Source: Archilochus colubris (Eukaryota > Chordata > Aves > Apodiformes > Trochilidae). Taken from it: DNA of 64,000 bases. Both the position numbers and the translations under genes were made by a program. Shown here one piece after another: positions 24,530-34,587 of the stretch; positions within the stretch are counted from its first letter, which is position 1, and every line of letters begins with the position of its first letter. The stretch is from the NCBI GenBank assembly GCA_023079485.1, contig CM041084.1, forward strand, positions 103,918,467 through 103,982,466. The letters run 5' to 3'. The notes beneath the pieces were generated by a model that was not told where the DNA came from, did not search any database, and saw only the letters and a list, made by a program, of their open reading frames with translations.

Positions 24530-24960
24530 GGACACCCACCCGGAGAGCCTTCTACGGCCCGGCGGGAGCAGGCAGTCTCTCCTCCCGCAAATTTTGGCCG
24601 GGTATCCTGTCGCCCTCCCCTCTCATCCCGCGAAGCATGTGAAATATTTCCACCCTGAAGTGGACCAGTCTCTCCCGACACTTCTAGTGCTTGGCAAACA
24701 GCGGCGGCCGCGGCGGCCCGGCACATCCCGGCCCAAGCCGGGAAAGGTGGGTGCCGGACCTCCCCCCTCCCCTTCCTCCCCCGTCCGTCCCCCCCCTCGT
24801 CCCTGGCGCCCCCCCCCCCCCCCCCGAAGCCTGGCGTGGGCGTGTTCGCCTCCCCCAAGTGTGTGTTTTGGATGAGGCAGCGCATCAGCTGCCTGGTATC
24901 AGCGCTGCGGCTCCGGCGGGGCGGGATGGAGCCTGAGCAGAGCCAGGCTCGGGAGGGTCA
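24530..24960. promoter_or_regulatory. CpG island, strongest promoter candidate
   Basis: Dense CpG over about 430 bp, including 'gcggcggccgcggcggcccg' near 24702-24721 and a consensus Sp1-type box GGGGCGGG at 24918-24925. Just after the Sp1 box an ATG at 24926 has a favourable context (G at -3, G at +4). It opens a frame that soon becomes phenylalanine-rich because it reads the downstream T tract, so I do not call it a gene. A donor-like AAAG|GTGGGT occurs at about 24746. Runs of Cs (24764-24825, ending in 17 in a row) give strong quadruplex potential on the minus strand. The direction of transcription cannot be decided from sequence. Confidence 0.65.
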
Positions 24961-25027
24961 AGTACAGGTTGCTTTGCAGGAAAGAGCCGGGGGAGGGGAG
25001 CCTGGGTCACTCCTCTCTCCCCTGTCT

Positions 25028-25164
25028 CTCCCTTTCACATTTTCCTTTTTTTTTTTTTTTTTCTTCTTTTCCCTCTTTCTTTCCCCCACTCGTTTGTGGG
25101 GTTTTTTTTTGATTTTTGTTTTGTTTTGTTTTTTTCTCTTCACCACCCCCCCCCCTCCTGCCAG
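25028..25164 (+). repeat. Long C/T (polypyrimidine) tract ending in CAG
   Basis: About 135 bp that is nearly all pyrimidine with some Gs, including T17, TTTTG reiterations and C12, ending in 'tcctgccag' at 25164. Structurally it resembles an extended splice acceptor. It also behaves as a low-complexity repeat in its own right. Confidence 0.75.
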
Positions 25165-28100
25165 AGAAGGGGATGTTGGGACTATTCCATCAGTGTGGTA
25201 TGTCTGTGTAAACATCATTAGCTCCTATGAGCTGACACGCTGGAGATTTTCATTTCTTCTTACAAATCGCTCCCTTCCACAATAAAAATACCACGCATAT
25301 TAGGCTGGATATGTTCGGAGGGAAGATGGAGATGTTTATTCTCTCTGCCTTTGATCTCACAGAGAGCAAAAAACGGGACTCAGCAGAAGAATACCACTGG
25401 AGACAGGAGTGGACCAGGGTCTCCCCGAGGGCCGCTGGGCATGCCTGTGAGCTGTGGTTCGAGGGCAGGTCCAGTGGCATTTCGGTGGGCAGGGTGCGAT
25501 GAGCCGAAGGTGTGAGCACTGCCCTGGGGCATCATTCCGTGCTCCTGCCAGGCCAGCCGGAAGGACCTGGCCTTCAGCAGGGCAGTCCAGAGGAGACCAG
25601 ATGGTCTTAGGCAGGGCTGTTTGAGAAAAATCCCATCTCCAGAGTACATCGTGCGAAAAATCTCTGCATTTTTTTTTTTTCTAAATTCTCCGGTCTCTGG
25701 GGTGTCTGGCAGCCAGTGGGGTTACTCCATGCAGGGAGCTGTGCGTGTGCTCTGCTTGGCTCGGCTCCCTAAAGCAGAGCAGATCCCCGCAGAGCTCAGC
25801 AGAGCTGAGCCAAGTGTGCTATCTCCCTCGATCTGCTCCTTATCTCCGGGAGCAGTCGTGGCAAGCGGGGAGCTCCGGCAGAGAAACTTCCCTCATCCAC
25901 TTCCCCCTTCTGTCTGTTTGCCCTGGCAGCAAGACAGCACTTCTGTAACCAACAGATGTCCACACCCTTCTTCTTCCAAAGCCCTCTTCACTTTGCCTGC
26001 CTCCGTGCCTTGGTAGGTATTACTTGCTTCCCTTTCCTTTCTGGGGGGAGAAGGAAACTTGGTGGGGTATGCTTCACGAAGCAACAGTTAAAGCCAGTGA
26101 GGCCTCTGCAACTGTTTTTAGCATTACAGGTTTGGAGGAAGACCTTTTTTTTTACAGAAAACATAAAATTGGGGTAATGTCTAGGGATAAAACATATGAG
26201 AGAAGCAGACCTTTCAAAACAAGACCCTCAGCTGTGCTTGGGCTCTTGTGCTTTCTCCAGCTTGTGCTTTACCCAGCTCACCAGGAGAAGGCACCAATCT
26301 CTAGGCAGAATGCAGGAGTCCTCGCAAACCTTCGTGGCCAGGCTTCAGCCAATTTTGATAAGCCCTACATCCCAAAGGCAGGTTTTGGTCCAAGGACCCA
26401 CCCAGATCCCAGGCTTCTTTTTTTTTTTTCTATTTCTTTTTTTCCCTCTTCGGTAATGTTTGCTTTTGTCTCTTTCTAGTGGTGTCTGAATACCAAGTCA
26501 CATGAACAGCCAAAGCCTGTGTAGCGTAATTAAGGCCATTCACGGAGCCCACGGATGAGGACGTGGGTCCAGACCCTTTTGTCTCCAGCCATCCCCCACC
26601 TTCTGTGAGCAGGCAGCCCTTCTGTGGGGCTGCTGTGCCAGGAGGTGCCAGTTCATTTCTGAACACAAAGCTGGCAAAGACCAAACATCAGCCCCTTCTC
26701 CTCCGCAAGGCAGATCCCAGCCCAAGAGCACACATGGCGTGTGCTGCAGTGCTAAACCATTAGTCAGACTGCATTGGGTAATCTCTCTTTCTTGTCCTTC
26801 AGCGTTTGCTTTTTGTACCTCAAAGCTCCTTTCCGTAAATCTCCAGGATGAGGGTGTGGGTAGAATCCCCCCTCGCTCCCTGGCCAGTTCCCCCCAGTTC
26901 ATCCGCTCGGTAGCCTGGTAGGGCTGTGTCAGAGCAATCCTCTCCTTCCTCCCACTCAGTCTTCTGGTGATTAATCACCAAGGGCTCAATCAGGGAGCTT
27001 TGTTCATCTGCAACACTGTCTTTTCCCAGGCAAACTGAAGTCATTGGTATCAAGAGCGAGTCCAGAGGGCTTTTTAACAGATCTCCACACCTATATGAAG
27101 TGGCAAAAATCCCTGGCTGTGAGATACAAGGCTGGCGTTTTGAGGGAGTTTTGCTTTTGACTCTACTTACGTATCTGGAATGATTTCATGGCCTTCAAGT
27201 TTTCCATTTTAGAGAGACAGCTGGGTAACTAAGGACAGAGTTCTTCTTAATAGGTGTCAAAAGTCAGAGGTCAAATGGAGTTATCATTTTTCCAGTGTCT
27301 GAGTATCCAGCCCTCATTCTTTGAATAGATTTATGTGTCATGTGATTGCAGTCGAAGGAATGACAGGCCAAATCATGACTAAAGAGTGAAGGACCTAAGC
27401 ATCCACATTTCTCAGCTAGGGGTGAAAAATTGGAACTTTTCAATCCTCATAGTACAAAAAAAAAGACACAAAAATTTAAACAATTAGTCAGAAGAAAAAG
27501 AAACTCTGAATACAAAGGTCTTTATTTTATCCAAATAAGCAAAAATTGAGATCTCAAAAAGTAGTTCTCTAATTGCAGAGGAGGAAATGACCATTTCCAA
27601 GTTTATAGGATGTGTCCTCACACAGCCAGGCTTAGGATTTCTGTGGTATCAGGCTTTCCCAAAGGATAAATGTGGTAATTCCCGCATCATTAGTATATTA
27701 CTTATGTAGATAATGCTGAAGATACTATGATTTTATGCTGAAGATTGTATGGTTTTAAAACATCTGTTTTATAAAACCAGATGATATTCTTCCCTGATAG
27801 CATGCAAAGCAGCTTGACTAACCTGGGTACAGCACATCCTGTGTTGGTGTCTGATGATTCAGCCCACTGAGTGATCTGGCAGCAATGTCAGTTTTTCAGT
27901 GTTGGGCATCCATGAATGACCTCGTACAGAAACAATGTGCCCTCATTTTTATCAGCTGCCTGAGTACCTAAAAATTATCTTGAGTAAATAAAAAGGGTAG
28001 TTACCTATGTTCACCTTTTTTTTTTTTTGATGGCTTTTGCATTTATTCTATGCTAATAGCTTAACAAACAGTTAATTAATAGAAGTCTATACTGAAACGG

Positions 28101-29872
28101 TAGAATTTTTAAGATATTATTGATGGAAAGGCAACTTTCAATTCCTTAATGCTGACAATCACATAAAAATGAGGCAATAATATTTAGTTTTTCCTGACTG
28201 GGGTCAGTGAAATGAGCTGTAAATCTCTGGCCAGAACTACTGAGATCTAATCTCAGATCTGAAGTAGGATCACATATAAGCAACCGTTTGTCAACATTTG
28301 TACAGACCAAAGTTTCTTAAAATCGTAAAGAAAACTTAATAAAGGCTCTTAAAAACCTCATAACTTGTTTACTGACATCTCACCAACAGAATAAGCCACA
28401 CCCTCTAGATAAATTTTTTGTTATGAATTCTTTGCTCAGATACAGTTCTCCTCCTCCTCAAGCAGTATTTTTGAAGTGAACAGTCCCAACTTACTTGGGT
28501 TTTCAACTCCAGAGATCTGGAAGAAAAAGAGCTCACAGAAATGAACACTTTCCCCCTACCCTTCACTTTGTACATTAATTAATTAATGTGGATTAAGTAA
28601 TTAATGTAATGTGCATTAAGTAATTAATGTGGATTCCAATAAAACATGAATGTGTCTGCTTAAAATTGTTATTGAACAGGGCTCATCATGCACAGCATCA
28701 ATTGCTTCTGTCCCTAAATTAGGAATCACAGGCTGTTTCTCCTGAAAGGGTCACAAGTGTGATCTCTTCAGGCTGTGGAAAGCCTTGTGGGCTTTTTGTG
28801 ATGGCCACAAAACAAATTGGAAAGATCTAAAAAAGGTTTTTCCTAAGGCTACCTACCATCCCAAAACTTAAGGAATATGAAAAGAGTGTGACATTCAAAG
28901 CCTAAAATGGAACATTAAAAATGTTATTTTAAAAAATTATATTAATATATGTCAAGTCTGAAATATTAGAATTTTTCCATGGGTATATGAAAAAACTCAG
29001 ATTCTCATCTAGAGAACTGCCTTCCAGTGACATGTTTCTTTACACCAAAGTCAACTGCAGAGGGCCTGTAGCAGCATTTTCCCCTTTGTATTCTTTGAAA
29101 ACCTTTGGTGATTGCAAAATCACCAGCTATGATGTACTTTTGTAAATAAAACTGTTTAGTTTCAGGGCATTGCTTCATGGCACAAAGTTATTCAATATAG
29201 CTATTGATTTTGAACCGCTCGCCACATTTTTGTGACTGTTTCAATAGTGACCCAACAAAGAGCCCAATGGCTTCACTAAAATTTAAGAACTTGCTGAGCA
29301 ACCCCACTCTTGCCAGCTGTGTCTATTCTTAGATCCCACCTCCTTTTTCTTCCTTTGTGTTTCTTCAAGGGAACACTGTCCCTAACTCGCCCCAATCCTA
29401 CAAGCATCTGTGCTGTAGCTTGGAAAGCCAAATCATATACGCTGTTTAAAAAGCTTCATTGGCACAGCAAGATCAGTGAGAGCATTCATTTATGGACACA
29501 AAACATCTGTCTTTCCCATGGCCCTGGATGCTCACACATCATGCTCCCCGAGGATGCCCAAGCCTTTGTGTCCCCTCACATCTGCACCGCCTGGCATCCA
29601 GATGTGGGGTGCCTCCAGGCTGGGGTCCTCAGCACTGTGCATCCTGTGTGTCTACAGAGCTGGCAGAGCTCCTTGCATGGTGCTGAGGCAGCACCACAGA
29701 CCTATGGGTGCCATGTGAGGTACAGACACCACCAAGAATAAAAGGACTGAAGTCTTGACTCAGTGACTGCTGAGTTGCAGGCAGAAACTGCTACAAAATG
29801 TGTGCTTTGAAGAGAAGACAAGAAGCAATCCCTTCCTAAAAGGGAAGGGGACAAACAAATTCAAATTATCTT
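25165..29872. other. Non-coding sequence, no supported gene
   Basis: The first 1.8 kb is moderately GC-rich with several 60-150 codon frames on both strands, but no domain or family match. From 27 kb the sequence is AT-rich with few open frames. Notable small items are a 7 bp stem with 3 nt loop at 25794-25810 (gctcagc/gctgagc), T tracts at 25670 and 26418-26450, and the TAATTA cluster at 28571-28636. A segment near 27575-27645 faintly resembles a MIR SINE. Confidence 0.5.
28571..28636 (+). repeat. TAATTAAT-rich direct repeats
   Basis: 'attaagtaattaatgt' occurs twice and 'aattaatgtggatt' occurs twice within 65 bp, giving at least four TAATTA-type cores. TAATTA is the classic homeodomain recognition core. 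The array may be a cryptic tandem duplication or a homotypic site cluster. Confidence 0.75.
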
Positions 29873-30194
29873 AGAGAAAGCTTGGGAAGAGCTTTTTACG
29901 GGGGCATGTAGCAACAGGACAAGGGGTATTGACTTTAAACTGGAAGAGGGTAGATTTAAGTTAGACATTAGGAGGAAATTCTTCATTGTGAGGGTGGTGA
30001 GACACCAGCATGGCTTGCTCAGGGAAGTTGTGGATGTCCCCACCCTGGAAGTGCTCAAGGCCAGGTTGGATGGGCTTTTGAGCAGCCTGGTCTGGTGGGA
30101 GGTATCCCTCCTCATTGCAGGAAGGGTGGAACTAGGTGATGTTTAAGGTCCCTTCCAACCTAAACCATTCTATAATTCCATGATTCTATGAATT
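29873..30194 (+). mobile_element. CR1 LINE 3'-end fragment with terminal repeat
   Basis: Sense-strand CR1 of about 320 bp. It shows 'gacaaggggta', 'gagggtagatttaa', 'ttaggaggaaattcttc', 'gtgagggtggtgagacac', 'gaagttgtggatgtccc' and 'aaggtcccttccaacc'. It ends in the family's short repeat 'attctataattccatgattc'. It starts within the end of ORF2 and is 5'-truncated, with no usable reading frame. The preserved terminal repeat makes the 3' boundary reliable. Confidence 0.95.
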
Positions 30195-30387
30195 TAAGGC
30201 AAGAAGAAACCACACAGCAAGGCATTTCTAAACTGTACAATATTTAACATCTCCAGCTGCAGTCAGTACTTGAGATAATGGCCTTGTACTAATGTCTTGC
30301 TGAAAAAGCATTGTCCATTGTGCTTACTCAGCAGGTACCTAATGTAATCTTTGGGAATATGGTCATGGATAACCCATTTATAATTAA

Positions 30388-30413
30388 AAAAACAAACAAA
30401 CAAATAAACACCA
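30388..30413 (+). repeat. (CAAA)n simple repeat
   Basis: A short run of As followed by caaacaaacaaataaac. It is one of several A/C-rich simple repeats in the window (compare 43101-43183, 48764-48787 and 57366-57386). Confidence 0.8.
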
Positions 30414-33400
30414 AAAGGAAGATAAAATTGTTTTTGAAAGCTCTCTTTTGCAAGCAGGTATTTTGAAATTACAGCCATGTGGTCCATACTCAGGAGCTCT
30501 TTGCAGAGATTGTACCCCACTAATGCTTTGTTTTTATCCTCAGACAGACCTGATTACTTGCTCCTACCATCAAAAGATGCTGAGAGACATGATTAGGCAT
30601 TAATTTCAGTTTGACTTTTTGGTGAATTGCTGAATTCACCATCTTTATGCAATTGCTAAGTACAGTGTTCCTCCTACCTTTCATGTTTTGTCTTGCCCCT
30701 AACTGGCCCTCTGCTCTGGTCAGGTTTAGAATGCAAATGTAAGGTGGTAGTGGTGGTGGCAAAACTTCTTAGCCCTTTGGAGGTGGCAAATAAGTTACTT
30801 TTAACTACCACCAGCTAGCAGGTCAATCACTACTTGGGACTGGTGGCAGCATAGTCTGAAGTCTGAAGCTTTGGGCCTGAGTCTTCTACTTTGACATGTC
30901 TATCAAGACTCCATTGGTGGTGCAGCAGCTCTTAAACATCCCAGATTTCCCCAGCATATGGTGATGACTGGTGCTTTTGTGGGCAGGCAGTTTTTGAGCA
31001 CCTAGAATCAGCTGCTGGCTGATTCCCTTGGTGTGCTGAAGACACAGGTACCAGGCAGAACTGCAACCACAACGCTCCAAGCTGGAAACAACCTTGATTG
31101 GGGAGGTTTAGCTGCCCCGCCAGAGATGCTAAATTACTTACTGAAACTGCTTCTACCTGGATTTCTCTCCAAGGTGTTATCTGGGCCACTAGTTGCAAGC
31201 ATCACCATATGGAGCACCTCTTGGTGGTCACCCGTCCTCTCCCAGGCTTACCAAATTTATTTATTTTTCCATGTAAAATTATTTCCCCCATCTAAAACAT
31301 CTAAAGCTGTTTTAACATTTTAATTAGCTAGAGCATTTTCAGTCTATGATGAAAAGCAGGTAAATGTCATGTTCCAGCTGCACTGAGAGGTGAGGTCTCC
31401 TCCTGTTGAACTTCCCAGGCAGCTACTCCAGGCAGCAGAACAAAATCTACAGCCCCGAAAGGCAGGAAAATGCCCCAGAACTGGCTCTGGGATAATTTCC
31501 TACCAAACTAAAAGCTTATCTCTCTGCCTCATGGCACAGCCCTTAAGCTGTGAACTCCCTCAGACATAAGGCAAGCTGGCAAAAACCAATGTCTGATGGA
31601 AGCATGGCACACAACTTCTTTCCTGAGTGATGTGCCAGAACTGACAAGTGGGAATTTAGACTTAAACTCAGCTTTCACTTGTTTTCAGTGGCTTTTAGTG
31701 CTTTGGATAACTGTTTTCAAATCATGGTTCCCTGGATTCTTATTTAGAGAAACATGAGAAGTCCATCTTTCAGGGAAGGAGCAATGGGAGAGCATAGGTG
31801 TTGTTACAAACTGCACTCAAGGATCTTGGCTACTTTTTCTCCCTCCCACATCAGCTTCTCTCTCTGCTCTCAGAGATGGCAGCTTAATGCTTATTAAAAT
31901 ATTATTTCCTGGATGGCTCCAAATGTTGGTTCTTGGGGCTAGAAATACTAAAATAAATGGGAATTTATAATTTTTTTTAAAAAAAACCAATCCTTTCAGG
32001 CAAACAAACACTAAAATCCGCCACATTCGATTACAATGGCAATAGGAAAGAAAATGAAAAAAAAAGCATATGCTTAATTTGAAGCAAAAATGTTGCCCTG
32101 TAGAAGGGCTGCGAGTTGTAAAACAACAGGGTAACTCATGCTGTAGCAGTGAAGCCCAGGTCTAAGAGGATACTTCACAAGGGCTATGAAAAGCCTCTGC
32201 ACTGGGATGGGGTTTTGTTGACAGAAGAGGCCAGGCAATAGTCCTCCATCACTAAGTTTTTCTAACTTCTCCTAAACAATATTATTACAAATACTATACA
32301 ACCTTGAGAGCAGTCCTGGAAGATATCTGAATGTCCAGTTCTCAAAACAAGATTTCAACATGCGTCACGTCCCTCCTTGGATTATTTTGTCCAAGGGTGA
32401 CAAGATCAACCAGAATTCCAGGTTACAGTTCATTAGTCCACGACAGCTAGATTATCTCTGTCTGCAAATGGGGCAGTCCTGACCATACGCATTAGGATCA
32501 TTTAAACATTTTCTAGGGTACTTATCTTGATGCAGTTTTCTGTGCCTCTGAGTGAGAACAGAAACAACTAGATCTGAGCTGTAGGTGTAATCAGCTAGCT
32601 AAACAACTGACAATTCATAAATGATAAACTCTGACTCAAATGCAAAATTTCATATGTGGAAGACAATATCCTTTTGAGTCTGAACCCTCAGAAATCCACT
32701 TTCAGATAGAGCTAGGCTATTTCATACAATTTGGCTTGGTTTTTTTGGGGAATCATAAAAAAAGAAAAAAAAAAGTGCTTTAAAATCAGCCTGAGTTAGC
32801 AAAACAAATTATCAAAAACATGGTTGATTAGTCACTGAAACATTTCTATCTGTGAAATGCTGAATGCTCCAAAGCTTGATATCATCAGATCAAGGCTGGA
32901 CATCTTTCAGTTGGGTTGTGTGTCAGGCGAGGGAAGTTACTGAGCTCAGCTTATGATTATTTGTACATCAGGAGTGGGAACAGCTGACAAGAAACCTGAA
33001 AACATCACGAAAATCTGTGAAAGCAGGTTAGTGGGGTTCCTTATTTCATCTCTCAGTGTTATAGTCAGAAGGATTCTGGGCTCAGAAATTAATTGAGTGT
33101 TGCCTGAAAAGTGGCTGAGTCAGTACAGCTATCAGCTCCCCCTTTCTGCACTGCATCAGCTCTGTAGTGCTGACAGTAGTAAAAAACTTGTTTATTGATT
33201 GTCAATGAAGTATGACTTGAATATGCAGCCTTCAAACAGTTAGAAGTAGAAAAAGATGATTTTACATCATGATCAGTCTGGCTCTCACCATGTGCAGCTG
33301 CACGGAGCTGATCCAATTATTTCTTGTGTTGCAATTGTTAAAGTTGGGGTTTTTTTCAGGAAAATTACTCCCACCTTAGAATAATTCAATATCATCCTGA

Positions 33401-34557
33401 AGAAGAAAATGTTGACTCAGATAAAGTAAAAAGACTTCCAGAGACGTCACAGAAAGTAAATTTTGCCTGTTGTTTAACTCCTTCTTCCACATTCCCATGG
33501 GAAATGTGCGAAAAGATGAGAAACAAAAATGTGCACAAATTACAGAAACTGCAAAAAGTAAAAAGTAAAAAACCAGAAGTGATGTGTGTCCTTGAAAAAT
33601 ATCCTGCGATGTTGGAAGAAACAAATATTTTACTTCCCATTCTCTGCAGGCACTATTCTGCAAAAACAATACACAAACATTCCAGCCTGTTCTAGTGATG
33701 ACTGTGTAGGACTGACCCCCATGCAGAAAGCCAAAGAAATGTCTGTGGCTCAGATAAGTCACAGTATCTTGAAGGCAGCCTTTTCCAAAGGAGGAATTCC
33801 AGTGTTTAAATAGAGGCAGGCAGCTGTACCTAAGATGAGACAGACATTACAGTGCTGCCTTAGAAGCAATGCTGTGGCTGAAGATGCTCTTTCCTATTTT
33901 GGGGTGCTTATCATGGGTTTAATCCAGGGCTTGTTGTGCTAGGTATAGTGCAAACCACATCAATGAAGCAAAGCTTTGCTTGCAGGTTCTTTATGGCCCC
34001 TTACATTTATAAAGTGGGGAAGTTATGTGGACAGTATGGAAGAATGGCATTAGTCTTTTATGTCCTTTTTATAAGAGCAGAGCAGTCAGTATCCAGTGAC
34101 AGAGTTAGATAATAGGTGACACATGGATTATGTTTTAGCTGTTTCTAACTCCAACACCATATTTCAGAATTTTCTGAATTTTCCCAGACTTTGTGGTTTA
34201 TGCTGACAAATGTGCTTGGCACATGGTAAGTGATGAGATTTTGGAGTCACACCTCTGTTACCAGGTCTCCAAGCAAATCAGCTCTCAAAGGCAGGCTTTT
34301 TTTTTCATTTCTCGTGTGCAGCCAGGTTACATGAGTAAGACAGATCTCAGGCATCTGCCCCACTGAAAGTAGTGGCCCAGGGTTTTGGGGGCCAAAAGCA
34401 CAGGAGCTGCATGGGCTGTCTGACCACAGACAGAGGAACTCACCATATGCACCAGAAGCATTCAGAGCAATACACAACTAAACCAGCAGGGCAAATTTCC
34501 AGAGGTACATTCTATTGATTATTAGAAGGTCTCAGTCTAATCCTTTTCCTCTGTTTT

Positions 34558-34587
34558 ATAGCATATTGTGAATATATGCTATTCACA
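34558..34587 (+). other. Two interlocking perfect hairpins
   Basis: ATAGCATAT (34558-34566) pairs perfectly with ATATGCTAT (34574-34582) across a 7 nt loop. In the same sequence TGTGAATA (34567-34574) pairs with TATTCACA (34580-34587) across a 5 nt loop. The two stems share bases, so they are mutually exclusive. Confidence 0.7.
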
